NCBI GenBank assembly: GCA_027475525.1
Contig: JAMWFC010000117.1
Location: 1,846,183-1,910,182 of the forward strand
Source of the DNA: Macrolepiota albuminosa
Lineage: Eukaryota > Basidiomycota > Agaricomycetes > Agaricales > Agaricaceae
Length of the DNA stretch: 64,000 nt
Direction: 5' to 3'
A program made the position numbers and the translations under genes. Position 1 is the stretch's first letter, and each line of letters opens with the position of its first letter. The notes under the pieces were generated by a model, which ran no database searches, had not been told where the DNA came from, and saw only the letters and a list, made by a program, of their open reading frames with translations. Below, in pieces: positions 23,378 to 34,744 of this stretch.

Positions 23378-25437
23378 CAAATACTAGTACTAAAAAGTTA
23401 AATAGTTTTGACTATTACATTTTAATCATATAATAATAATTACTAACTTTTATTTGCAAATGCTCTAACAGGTCTATCCTACTTTAAACAAAATGCCACA
23501 GTCTGAGCTGTCTTCTTGAAAGACAGAGATTCAAGCTTGTCATTCAGATCTACTCCAGTTTCAAAACTATCAACTGCCATATTGTCAATATTATCCTAAC
23601 AAATTTAAAAAAATAACACACAGTCTAAATTTAAAAAAATAACACACAGTCTAACTTGTAAGTTGAAAGAGAAACACTTTTTTCTTATATAGAAAAAACC
23701 AAATTCTTGATTTTCAAAACCTCAGAAGCAACTGCAATTGTCCAAGAAAAAGTTCAATCAAAAATAGCAAGAGATACATTATGCATGCAATAAAAGGCCA
23801 ACAGTTAATTAAAGCTAACCATACCAACAATAAAGAAGCATGAGAATATAGCATTCTTTGGTGCATTGATATTGGAAATGTATCAGTTTTGTTGCAGTTT
23901 TGTTGATTTAGCTGCAGCTAAATTAATAAGTTCTTGATATTTTGGCTGACTTTTTTCTAAAATATAAAGACAGTGGTATGTCTTTGAAAAAACTTGTTTT
24001 AAATTGACTGCAGAAACATCAACTTCTAAACCTTGTTCAAATCCTAAGAAAGGCACAGGTATAAGAAGTTTTGGCTCTTTAGCTGGAGTACTAAAAAGCA
24101 TATAAATATTGTATTAGTATTTTTGCAAATGCTACTGTTTAAAATTCATATTTTAATGCAAAACGTTAAATTGTATTTTGACTATTTATAAAGAGTACTC
24201 GGAGCTTGATATCATCTAATTTAAAGAAAATTTAACAAATATGAGTTATAAAGCATTGATTAATGAATATACTTCTGCAATAAATCAGAATCTTTGCCTA
24301 TATGCTGGCTAAACTCTTCTCTATTGATAAGTTGGAATGTTGCTAATAAGCTGTCTTCTAAATTACTACTAGCAAATGACTTTCTTAATACTTGCATTGA
24401 TACTATTTCATTTTTAACACATAAAAAATTACTTGCCTTTCATAAGGTTTCAGAGTAGTTGAGTCAAAATCATTGACTTTTGGTCTCTTGCTTAGACTAC
24501 TTATTGCTTCACTATCAGATGCATTATATTTTCTAATAAAATCTGCATCTTCTTGCTTTTGCCTGCAGTAAGTAGGTTCAGATTAATCAAAACTCAATAT
24601 ATGTAGTAAATGCACTTAGTTTTGTCTTCTCTGAATCTTATGCCATGTACTTTGTTAAATTTTCAGTTTTGAAAATTAAAGGCAATAATTTGCACAAGTA
24701 GTTATATTTTGCCTTCTTTTTATGTAACACCTTTGTTCAAATAGTGGCTGCTCAGAATTACTTTGAATTTGATTTGCTATTTGTTTTTTGAGCAGTTTTA
24801 AATTTGCAAAATCATTGTTTTTCTGACAGCTACTATAATGAACTTGCATGAAAAAAAAGTCATCTGTCAACTTTAATATTTAACAAATCACTGCATCTAT
24901 TACCAAACTATTATGCAGCAGCCTAGCTTATTTCAATGCTTTCAATTATACAATTCATACTATTTTGCTTCAGATATTATGACTGCACACATTTCCAAAG
25001 CATCTGATTTTTCTATGAATGACAAGTTAGAAGTACTAGCCAATGACAAAGCTGGCAAGTAGCTTGATTGTCTATGTATGCTTATATAAGTTTATTATAA
25101 TTTGCTTATTGTAGTCAACTTAGCAAATTGGTTTGCAGATTTGTTATTAAATAGACAGTCTTCATATCTTCAGTTTGCTTCTTTTGACTTTCTTAAATAA
25201 ATTTGTGCAGCTATTAAAGTCAAAAATTGACTAAATAGTTATAAGTATTTAGCTGTTTAAGGAATTAATGCAGAAGCTATATTAAACTTTTCAGGCTATT
25301 TGCTAGATTTTAAGCTTTCACTATTGTCTCAACACTATCAATATAGCTTTAATTTGTTTTATATTTACTTGTTTAATTAACAAAAGCTTGTTATTAGTAT
25401 TATTTATTATGATTGCAACTCACTCAATTATTATAGA
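23378..25437. other. AT-rich decayed sequence
   Basis: No gene is recognised. A 28-bp direct repeat lies near 23605-23660. Minus-strand ORFs of 72 codons (23883-24101) and 64 codons (24676-24870) read like remnants of coding sequence but match nothing I know. Confidence 0.4.
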
Positions 25438-25673
25438 GTGATTTATGCTAATAAATTATGCTGCTTATATTTTAAGAAGGCCTTAGAAGCACTAAAGCTT
25501 ATATTTAGCTACTTTGATAATTCATTTTCTGAGAATGATCTCACAGAATACAAGTTTCATGATCTGTCAAATAAAAAGAATGCTATTTGCCTCAAGATTA
25601 GATTTTGTATTTTGAAAGAAAGAAATTCACTGTTTGAAGAAGTGCTTATATCTGAAGGAATTGACAAACATGG
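25438..25673 (+). pseudogene. Unknown ORF relic, left half, split by the family C insertion
   Basis: A 79-codon open stretch (KLCCLYFKKALEALKLIF, later KERNSLFEEVLISEGIDKHG) runs into the family C LTR. Removing the element and one CATGG continues the same frame at 49655 with AFSQTLSDNTYMHINNN. It is thus one older coding relic interrupted by insertion. I do not recognise the family. It may belong to an older DNA element. Confidence 0.5.
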
Positions 25674-25847
25674 TGTAACCGGAGTTACGGGTTAGAACTA
25701 TCTTGTGTGTATCACACAAGTGCTAAATCAGACCGCAGTATCGGATTTGACTAGTACTTAGAGTGAAAACAAGATGTTATCTTATGTAATACTCTACTAA
25801 ATGATTATAGCGTCGTTGACGCTAAGAACACGGATGACTCCGTTACA
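25674..25847 (-). repeat. 3' LTR of family C copy 2
   Basis: 174 bp, nearly identical to 49476-49649; the visible difference is GGATGACTCCG here against GGATGAAACCG there. It lies downstream of the polypurine tract in element orientation. Confidence 0.95.
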
Positions 25848-26205
25848 TACCCCCCCATGAGACCGACTACTCGGTCTTTAGAAAGGGAGGTAGAGCGAAA
25901 TGAAAGATGCACGGTAGTGCAAACAACGGATGAATACATGTGTATGGCGTGGCTGCAAGGTGTTAGCATTCATGCGCACTGGAAATGTGTCGTCTGGACA
26001 CAATAGGAAGCAGTCCTTATCAGACAAGGGCGCAGGTTGCACCAGCAGTAGATAGAAAAAATGTATAGAGCAAGTAAATAAAAAACAAGAAAGATGACCC
26101 CTCCTCTGGGTCCGCTGTATCTACACGCGACTCTAGAGTGCGTATCAGCTGAAATGGTTCGAGTGAAATACTCGGAGGTACATACACAATAAAATATACA
26201 AGGGT
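25848..26205 (-). other. 3' untranslated region and polypurine tract of family C
   Basis: On the minus strand a run of seven G (25850-25856) stands two bases from the 3' LTR and is the likely polypurine tract. The rest lies between the ORF3 stop and the LTR and shows no coding sequence. Confidence 0.7.
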
Positions 26206-29006
26206 CTATGACCCAGATGACGATGCTCCTGCAACAGCGCCCGTCTCAGTCACCATTGCCTCCTCCTCCAGTGCGACGTTAATCGCGGGAGGGGGAGGCA
26301 CCGATTCCGTCCTTGGTGGGGTTATAGGCCCCTCGACTGCAGGCGTGTCTACCACCATAGGCTCTGTTAGTGCGACGTTAATCGCTGAAGCGGTGGTGGT
26401 AAGCGTACCCTGCTCTGCCATGCATGACAGTAGATTGACCCGGCCTGGGTCCATGTCCGCTGTTGGCAGGTCATGCGCTGCTGAGCGTTTTAGGAGGTTG
26501 ACTCGATTCAGGTCCATGCCAATCAAGTAATAGAGGCCGTTGGGGAGCTTGCTCTCCTCGTGGTGCTTGAACATAAGATGATAGTGATTGTCTTCAGTCA
26601 TCTCCCGCCATCCATCCCATTGCGGGATTGCGGCAGGGGTGCCATACTTGGAGAGGCGCTCCATGCGCTCATCGTCGACCTGCTTGAAGATGTCCATAGA
26701 CATTGTGGGGGAATGGAACTGCTGTTCCAGGAAGACTACGCCATATGTGTACGTGTGGTCCACCCATTCCAGCAGGATCCGGTTGTGTAGAAGGACGTGT
26801 AACACGTCGTTGTCGGAGAAGTTCCGTGCATGGTCGTCGGGCACGTGAACTTGGTGAATTTTGAGCTGCGGCCCACGTTGGGGCTCAAATGGCTGCTCAG
26901 AGAACATGGCATTATACGAGGCAATCGCCTCTCGATAAAGCCCTGGACGGGCCACGACGAGGATCATGCGCTGCACGATCACCGGCTTGGCTGCACTGTT
27001 AGCGCACAATGCTTGACATAAGGCAAACCCAAAGAGGGTCTGCCAGTGCATGTGATAGGCATGATCCACGGCGATACCTTGATAGGTATTTTCCAACCCA
27101 GGTCGGCCAAAGACCAGCGCGTACTGCGCCAGTTGGTCAAGGTCGAACGGTGTGGCTGGATTCTGAGCGCACATTACGCACAACGCTGTGGTGCCATCGT
27201 CTTTCGTGCGCAAAAAGCGCCCCGGAATGTGTCGTCGCTCGACAAGAGCGAGGTCGTCAGGGCCCTGCATCGGGTTGACGAGTTCTTGGTACCTAGGCTC
27301 CTTCATCAGGAGCTGCATGGTTTGATCATGCAGAGCCTCCACTGTTCGCTGCGCGAACATCTGGAGCTCTGTGATCAACATATACGCGACAATTCTGTCG
27401 CGATGCGGGACGTGTACATTTGCATAATACTTATAGAGCCGGTCCAGCTCTAGCAGAGTGCAGGGAAGACCATGTGGGGCGTGCTTATACACAATCATGC
27501 CTGGGATGTGGGCAGGATGGCCAGAGGAATATTCATATGACGCCGCTCTATTGGCGTCAGCTCCCATCAACACCGTATTCGTGGCATACAAATAATAGGT
27601 GCAATGGCTGAGTGCTCCTCTAAAGCACGAGTTTATTCGCTCAATATCGAGCAGACCCCACACCTTCACCCCCAAGCCATTGGGGATCCTCCCCGAACAT
27701 TCATCCTCAGCCCTAGACTTCTGGGCCTTTAGCTCCTTGGCATGAATCGCCTTCTTCTTTGCAATGCGCTTATTGCACAATACTCGTTGGAATCGGTCTG
27801 CGGCCAATTCCCCCTCCTCTCCATCCTCCTCCTGCTCCGAGCTCGACTCTCCATAGTCGCTCTCGTCGGACAGGGATGGTACTGGTTTTTTGTCTTTATC
27901 AGGCCTAGTCTTTCCCCTTGAGGTCGCCACCAGACCATCATACTGCTCCGGCGTATGGGGGTCTGGGGTCAAGATGACCACGGGATACTTTTCTGGTGGG
28001 GCCGGTACAAACACCGGCAGCATGAACAACATCTGGACTTCTCCCGCTCGTGCAGGAATGCCAGCAGGAAAGAGTATAACCTCCAATTTGGAGGCATCGA
28101 GAGGCGGCTTGCAGCCGCGGTGCTGATGAGACGGCCCTGACTTGGTCAGGGCGGACGATTCTGGTTGTGGCTGAGCCACTGGAGGGGCAGGCGCATTTCG
28201 CGCCAGAGTATTCCCGACTTGGTCAGGGCGGACGATTCTGGTTGTGGCTGAGCCACTGGAGGGGCAGGCGCATTTCGCGCCAGAGTATTCCCTCCAGGCC
28301 CAGCGCGAGGAGTAACAGTAACGGGCGCTCTTGGCGCCACAGCGACGGGTTTGGACCCCCTAGGTGGGGCCCGAGATGATGCGGCTTCCCGCTGACCCAA
28401 GGACAGACCTGCCAAGGGTTCACTGACGGCAGCCAGCGACTCTGAAGAGGCCTGCGGGCCCGACTCGGGTAACCACGATGACAAAGCCACGGGCTGAGCA
28501 GGCTGCTCATGGCGCGCAAATTGCACTTCCAACGGCATCCTTGCCTGTGGAGGAGCGACCGGTCGACTGGGCTGATATCTAGCCCTCTTGACCTCAGCGG
28601 TCGATTCCTCACTCATGGTGATTTTGCGCTTAGAAGCGCGTTCAATCTGCTCCAGCGCTGCGACGCGCTGCCTCTTTGACCCAGCTATAATCTGCGCTTG
28701 TGGCGCAGGCTCCCTATATGACTCTTCCACAGGCCGGTGCGCCCATGGTACTGACGGTGGCCCCATCACCACACCTGCATATGTCGGATACGATGCAGTT
28801 GGACGTGATGACGGTTCCTGGTAGTAGCGCTCACGGCACGTGCTGTCCTCTGGGCGCCCATAGCGCCCTTCGTCATCGACCTCCATCTCTTGCGAGTGGA
28901 GGGGCGTCTGATATGGAAGCGGCTCATCACGGCCTGGATAGGCCACCGCTGACTGAAACTGGCTTGCCGCCGGATATGGCAGCTGCCTCGGGTACTGGGT
29001 TGACAT
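26206..29006 (-). CDS. Sense third ORF of family C in the env position (about 907 aa after correction)
   Basis: It starts at ATG 29006 (MSTQYPRQLPYPAAS) and is broken only by a 77-bp duplication at 28141-28294. Collapsing that gives one ORF of 908 codons including the stop. The first third is rich in P, Q and S with basic clusters (GSKRQRVAALEQIERASKRK). An acidic stretch (SDESDYGESSSEQEEDGEEG) and a lysine-rich helix (NKRIAKKKAIHAKELKAQK) follow. The rest is globular, with IPGMIVYKHAPHGLPCTLLE, a CVMC motif and many aromatic residues. I see no signal peptide or membrane segment, so it does not look like an envelope protein. The function is unknown. It is in the same direction as pol, separated from the chromodomain by about 390 bp. 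Confidence 0.75.
28141..28294. repeat. 77-bp duplication inside family C ORF3
   Basis: The unit from 28141 is repeated exactly at 28218. Both copies are read in the same phase by the two halves of ORF3 (VAQPQPESSALTKSG), so removing one copy joins them without any other change. Confidence 0.9.
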
Positions 29007-29098
29007 TTGTATATTCAGGGGTCTCCTGAAACTAGCTTGCCGCCGGATATGGCGGCTGCCTTGGGTACTGGGTTGACATGTGTATATTCAGGGGTCTC
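28953..29098. repeat. 73-bp imperfect duplication at the ORF3 start
   Basis: The unit at 28953 recurs at 29026 with about four mismatches. Period and divergence differ from the 77-bp class, so this one looks real. The upstream copy also has an ATG (MSTQYPRQPPYPAAS) but ends in TAG (from CAG) after about 16 codons, a small upstream ORF before the true start. Confidence 0.7.
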
Positions 29099-29389
29099 CC
29101 CCCTCTACTAGAGCCTTGCCGGCTCTGATCACTATTCTGTGGCCCCCAATAGGCCATTTTCACTAGACACGTAGACTACGTGTATTGGGACTTGAGAAAA
29201 GAAAGAAAAAAAACAATCTCCCAACTCCGCTAGTGGTGTAAACAACCACAAATACATGCCACCTAGCCTCTCACTGGCGATCATAGTCGCATAAACAGTC
29301 ACAAACAGTAGCCACAATTAGTAGCCACCCGGTTATTCACCGGCTATCAAAGTGGACTTCGTCCACATTCCACCACCCCACGCGCATTA

Positions 29390-29691
29390 TGCGCGTTTTG
29401 CTAGCTGTTGAGGGCGTTTCATGCCCTGCAACTCTAGGTACCTGTCCATTGCTGCAAGGTCTTTGCAGTTCACTAGTGGTTCCCAGGTAGTATCACCTCA
29501 GCTCCACCTCACCTCAAATTCAAGGTTTCCTTTTGTCCACCGGTGACTGATGAGGTCATCTACAAACCACTCCTGGTCATTGCCAGTTCCAAAGTCATAC
29601 GGCTCTGGCATTGCACGATTAGGAAATAGTGCATCACTACTGGCCATATACGGTTGCAATAGCAACATGTGGAACTTGGGCACTATCCTGC
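29390..29691 (-). pseudogene. pol: Family C integrase tail and chromodomain
   Basis: This is the minus-strand continuation of integrase beyond the solo LTR. It begins VPKFHMLLLQPYM, like the HPVFHVSLLRPY tail of other chromoviruses, then has a chromodomain (EWFVDDLISHRWTKGNLEFEV to GDTTWEPL). One in-frame TGA (29495-29497) interrupts the chromodomain. It belongs to the same polyprotein as the integrase at 30643-31860. Confidence 0.8.
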
Positions 29692-30642
29692 TGATGACGC
29701 CCAAAGTTTTGGTCAGTAACAAATGTAACAATTGTGTTACCGTACCAAGAGTGTGCGTTGGGCGCGCTAAAAGTGATTTGAGGAGTCCCGGGCAGGTCCC
29801 AGAGAACGCGTCTGTGAAAAAGGGTAAAAGTCGGTAACGGGGTCGGCAAGTGTAAAGCGCTAAGGTAAAGCGCCTAGGAAAGAGCGGTAAGCGAACACGG
29901 CAAAGGTAAGCGGCAAGAGCACGGTAAGCTTAGCGAAGTCTAAGCGTCGATAATGCCTGCCGTAGTTGCAAGGCGCGAGTGTGTCGAGTGTTGGCGAGCG
30001 TCTGTAACTACCGATGAGTTCGACGTTGCCGACTGTAGCGTAAATGAGCTCTTGAGCGTAAGGGAGACTGAGGAAAGGGGAGTAAACTGTGGTCTATTCG
30101 TCTCCTGGTCCATTGTACAAGTCGGTAAGTACTTTTATACTACAAAGAGTTCGCCGTCGCCAGTGACCAACCATCGCCAAAGTGCGGTAAACTGGAAAAT
30201 TTCATAGGGGTAGCTCCAACGGTTTCCGATCCCTACCGTCCTTGGAGGACCCTTGGCGCCACCAGGCGGCAGATCGCGGTGCTAAACCATCAATCCATCA
30301 CCCTTCTGTCTGTCAGAGCACCTAAGCGACGTTTGGCGCCAAATCGAGACGGTAAGCGGTGTCAGACGCCAAGGTCAAACGCCAAGCTGTCCGTCAGTTT
30401 TTGATAGATCATCAAACTTCTCGCTAAGCGCTGTCATCAGTGACTGATGCCATCTGTCAGTTGTCATTCCTGCTGCCGTCGGCGCTATCATTGATTGGAT
30501 CTGCTTCTTGCCGTGCGCGGCCGTCGGGAATGGCTTAAAATGGGTAGAACGCGTGCGCTAAGTTCGGAACGAGTGCGGCAAGGTTTCCGGAGCCGGTGCC
30601 GAGCCTGCCGTTGATGCGCCTAACCTGTATAGGGTCCTATCA
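29692..30642 (-). repeat. Family B solo LTR inside family C integrase
   Basis: A complete reversed LTR (951 bp), beginning TGATGACGCCC and ending GGTCCTATCA on the plus strand. It is flanked by the 4-bp duplication CTGC (29688-29691 and 30643-30646). It is CpG-rich and close to the LTRs of the full element at 36543-48044, so it is young. No internal sequence remains, as expected after LTR-LTR recombination. Confidence 0.93.
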
Positions 30643-31860
30643 CTGCGCGCTTGCAGCGCCTGGGGTAGTTCCAGCACATAGTTAGACGTGCTCGGTTCCG
30701 CCTCAAGGACCTTATATGGTCCAATCCATTTCGGACACAGCTTGCTCGCCCTGCCTTTCGGCAGGTTCAAGTTCTTCGTCAAAAGGTACACTAGGCTCCC
30801 TTTCTCGATGTCCGGCTCATCATGTCTGTAATTATTCGCATGTTTGGTTTGCCATACACGTGATTCTATAATCGCGTCATGGGCCTCTGCCAGATTCCTT
30901 AGTGCATTGCGTGCAAACTGCTGTACTCCCACATGAATGACTTCGTCCGTACAAAGTTCACGAATCATGGATGGCATGTAGCCATTGTTGAGTTCAAAGG
31001 GTGAATACCTGGTAGTTTCTGATATACTTGCGTTTATCACGAATTCCACGAGGGGACATCGATCCACCCAGTCCTTCTGATCAGGACGTACGAACGCTTG
31101 CAAGATTTGCGCGATATTTCTATTTGCGCGTTCAGTTTGACCATCCGTTTGCGGATGAAACGACGTTGACATGAGCAACTTTGCTCTGAGCAGTTTGTGC
31201 AACTCCTTCCACCAGTTGGAAGTGAACTTAGCGTCTCAATCGCTTACGATTGAACTTGGCAGTCCATGGAGGTGTACTATCTCCTTGAGATAGATCCACG
31301 ACAAGTCTGACGCAGTCATGGTGGTTCTCACCGGAATGAGATGGACCATACTGGTCATTCTGCAGATCACTACCCACAGGTAGTTAAAGCCTTTCGACTT
31401 GGGGAACGGACCTATAAAGTCCATCCCAATCGAATCCCAAGGTTTGACCGGTATGGGTAGCGAATGGAGCTTTCCTGGTGGCTTCAAAGTCGATACTTTC
31501 GACTGTTGACATAGCTTGCATGTCGAGCAGAATTGGCTCTTTGGCCATTTGCAGCCACCAGTACCAGCATCGCACATAATCCAGCGTTTTCTGAGTTCCG
31601 AAGTGGCCCACTACTCTATGGGCCTGGTCCAGGATAGTCGTAATCAACGACCTCTCCCGGGGAATGCAGATGACTTTGGACCCCGTGGGTCTGGTAAGGT
31701 AGACGAGCTGCTGCTCCATCCGGAAGCGCGGATGCGCTTGGATATTGTTCAGAATCTCTACAAAGAGATTATCATCCCTTGTATCCTTGCTGGATACGTG
31801 TGCGGAATTGCGCATTGCCTAAGTCGGCCGGTGCAGGCGTATGGTCCTGTGACTCCAGCG
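30643..31860 (-). pseudogene. pol: Family C integrase
   Basis: Two regions are read. A zinc-binding region has HRVVGHFGTQKTLDYV, then CKLCQQSK in a neighbouring frame. The DDE core has MDFIGPFPKS (first Asp), IVSD (second Asp) and QTERANRNIA (Glu). Directly after IVSD an in-frame TGA replaces the Arg of the usual SDRD/SDRG motif, a CGA-to-TGA change. At least one frame change lies near 31577. The C-terminal part (KLCPKWIGPYKVLEAE) runs to the solo LTR and resumes beyond it. The enzyme would integrate cDNA; this copy cannot be made whole. Confidence 0.85.
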
Positions 31861-32161
31861 CTTGCTGGAGCGTCATATCAGTACCTCTCATAGGCACCTC
31901 TTGCCTCGTCTCTTCACGTGGCTGAGGGACCTCATGATCCACTAGCACCTGGGCTTCGATATCGCGAGTCTCTCACTGTTCCTGCAGTCGCTTACTGCGA
32001 CGTGTTTCCTGCGCTCGCATGGCGTGTAGCTCGACCCTATGTTCTCTGATTTCATGGAATCAATGCAGAGGCAAGTCCTCGCCCTCTGGGTCAATACGTT
32101 TGTCCGCCTGGACATAGTCATGCGCGTCCTGGATGTCATCTCGAGTATCACTCTCGAAATA

Positions 32162-34207
32162 TCAAGATAGGCAATCCGCCACTTTGTTCAATTCACCTTT
32201 TACATAGGTGATGTCAAACTGGTACCGCGACATGTAATCGATCCAGCGACGTTGTCGCGGAGACAGGTGCACCTGAGTCTTGAAGAACTCTAGTGCTTTG
32301 TGATCCGTGATAATATGGATCTTATATCCCATCAGTTTATCCTCCCACTTTAGGAGGGCTTCCAGTATTGCGAGTGTTTCTAACTCGTGCACAGCATAAT
32401 TCTGCTGAGCAGCAGTGAATTTACGGGACATAAATCCCGCTGGTCAGCAAGTCTGCCATGTTTTACCCTGGCCAAACATGGCCCCAACCCCAGTCTTCGA
32501 CGCATCGCAAATGAGCCAGATGGGCTCATCGATGCATGGGTCAATTGGCCAGATGACTGGCGTTTTCGCGCATATGCGCTTAATCATCTCAAAACACCGC
32601 TGATGCAGTGGTCTCCAATGAAACAGTGACCCATTCTGGGTCATGGCCATAAGTGGCCCAGTGTATGCAGTGATGTCTGGCAAGAAATTGCCAATATAGT
32701 TCACCAGTCCGACAAACCATTAGATATCATTATATGTGCGTGGAGTACGCCACTCTTGGATTCGGTCGAGCTTATCCATATCCGGATGAATGCCCTTCTC
32801 GTCAATGACGTGACCGAGACAATCTATACTCGTTGCGTACAACTCGCACTTCTTCCATTTGAGATAGAGACTGGCCTTCCATAGCCGTTCAAATACGACT
32901 CGTAGGTGCTGCTCATGCTCCTCAATGGAGTCAGAAAATATGAATATATCGTCTAAATAGACATGCATAAACTTCCCGATTACATCTCGGAAGATTGAGG
33001 TCATTAACCTCTGAAATGTTGCCGGTGCATTACAATCACCAATCTGCATGATGTTACTCACAAACGTCCCCATCAGGGACAAGAACAGTGTCTTCGGTAT
33101 ATCCTCTTCGCGGATGCGAACCTGTTCGTACGCGTCTGTGAGGTCGATTTTCGACCGATACTTCGCTGTCGCGACATCTTCTCGTATCACTTCCTGATCT
33201 GGAAGAGGTGTTACATCCTTGACGGTATTATCATTGCGCTGTCACGCATCCAATGCAGTCCGTAACGTTCTATCCTTCTTGGGGATACAAAGCAATGGTG
33301 CAGCTTGCACCGCTGGTCGTGGTTCCCACCACTTCGCGTTTATGTATCTATTCGTCTTTTCACGAAGTTGATCCTGAAGTGCTCGCGGGCAGCGAGGCAA
33401 ATGATACTTGTACTGCTTGTTATCGTCAATGAGGTTGATCTCATGATTAACCTCCCGCCATGGAGGAAGCTCTTCCTTTGTTCCATTGACAATATCAGCG
33501 AACTCCAGTTGCCATTGCTGGCGCAATCGAGGAATATCCTCCTCTGTAAGGCTCACAGCCTTGCCTTTTCCTTTGGCTACGTGTGCGATACGCGGTTGAA
33601 CCTTTGGTTCAAATCGCTCCTGTAAGGCACGTTCGTGCTCCTCTGTGAGATCTCCCGGATTCAACCTTACAACCGGTTGTTTCCTTGTCGTACTCGCCGA
33701 CGACTGCACACTTCTCGCTTTCAGCGAAAATCCGTCAAATACGATATCCAATGTTTCGGAAATCTCGTCCTCTCGTGCATGACGGTACACTTCTCCCATC
33801 TGGGTCACTTGCCCACTTCCCATAGCCTGCGTCACCATTGACACTACCAACTCATTCCACTCCTGTGGCATTCGTGGGTCATACGCCCATTGCACTCCTG
33901 GCCGAGGCACTGGTTGATCCATTAGCGACCTAGTGCTACCCACAGTTCCCATTGTACTGTATACCTCGTCCTTGACGAGATCCTCAACCTTCACTTGAGA
34001 GCTAGTCGGCTGGCATTCCAGCGACTCCACCACATGTTTACTACGCTCATTCTTGCACTGCACAGCCTGTTTAGGCTTTCCATTGGTACACCCAGTCACA
34101 TCTGGGTGCTTCCCCTTCTTCAGAGTTCCTTGAAACTCTTCCTCAGTCATCAGTATAGCCGGCAAATCAGCCGGCAGGCTTTTCGGTGGGGCCTGTTCGT
34201 CCTCCAC
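32162..34207 (-). pseudogene. pol: Family C reverse transcriptase and RNase H
   Basis: From right to left: a linker with WREVNHEINLIDD (about 33450), the RT start (PLLCIPKKDRTLRTALDA), an in-frame TGA, then RNDNTVKDVTPLPDQ. The RT core has KIDLTDAYEQVRI, GDCNAPATFQRLM and the catalytic YLDD of VYLDDIFIFSD (about 32950). RNase H includes MSRKFTAAQQNYAVHELE and ITDHKALEFF (32162-32431). The TGA after LDA stands where Arg is usual (CGA to TGA). More stops fall near 32444 and 32720. All domains are still easy to read, so decay is recent. Confidence 0.85.
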
Positions 34208-34240
34208 CTCCTGAACAGTCGCTCTCCTGCGACCATCTAG

Positions 34241-34690
34241 TCAGTTGCGCTCATCACGCCGCTTTTCAGTTGCGTGATAGCGCCTCAAACGACCATCTGT
34301 ATCGTTCAACACCACTTTCTCCGCCTTCAGAGGCGTACCATTCACAACGACCATGTTGTTCACGAAATCCAGCGACACCTTGTTCTTACGCATGAACGGT
34401 GTACCGATAATCATGTCGTAGCGATCAAAATTCGCTATATCCACGTATTCTTTCGTCGACGTTCCTGACGTCTTTATTCTCACCTCTGCGCCAAACTGCA
34501 CCATAGCGTGACTCCCCACAGTCCCCAGCTGGAGCATCAAGGGCTTCTCCAGTTCATGAACGTGAATCGCGTTGATGTGAGCAAACTAGGGCGTAATGCC
34601 CGTAGTGGTACTCCCGGAGTCCCACAATGTCCATGCCGGATGTCCATTGACATCAACATACGTGACCAGGCACTCCTTCTCTTCAGGAGT
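34241..34690 (-). pseudogene. pol: Family C retropepsin
   Basis: The active site is LWDSGSTTTGITP (about 34595-34635), followed at once by an in-frame TAG. The C-terminal part has YDMIIGTPFMRKNKVSLDF. There is a single protease domain, unlike the tandem pair in family A. It lies between gag (34745) and the RT linker. Confidence 0.8.
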
Positions 34691-34744
34691 ATAGCATGGC
34701 CGCTGCAACTTATTAGTTGCCTTCTGCAGGGTTACGCGTATCAT

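Noticed and set aside
14189..25673. AT-rich block as a mitochondrial insertion or a centromere
   Set aside because: It contains identifiable decayed LTRs with target duplications and a helicase relic, and no mitochondrial gene or higher-order array is visible.
26206..29006. Family C ORF3 as an envelope protein
   Set aside because: It has the right position but no signal peptide, no membrane segment and no cleavage-site pattern.
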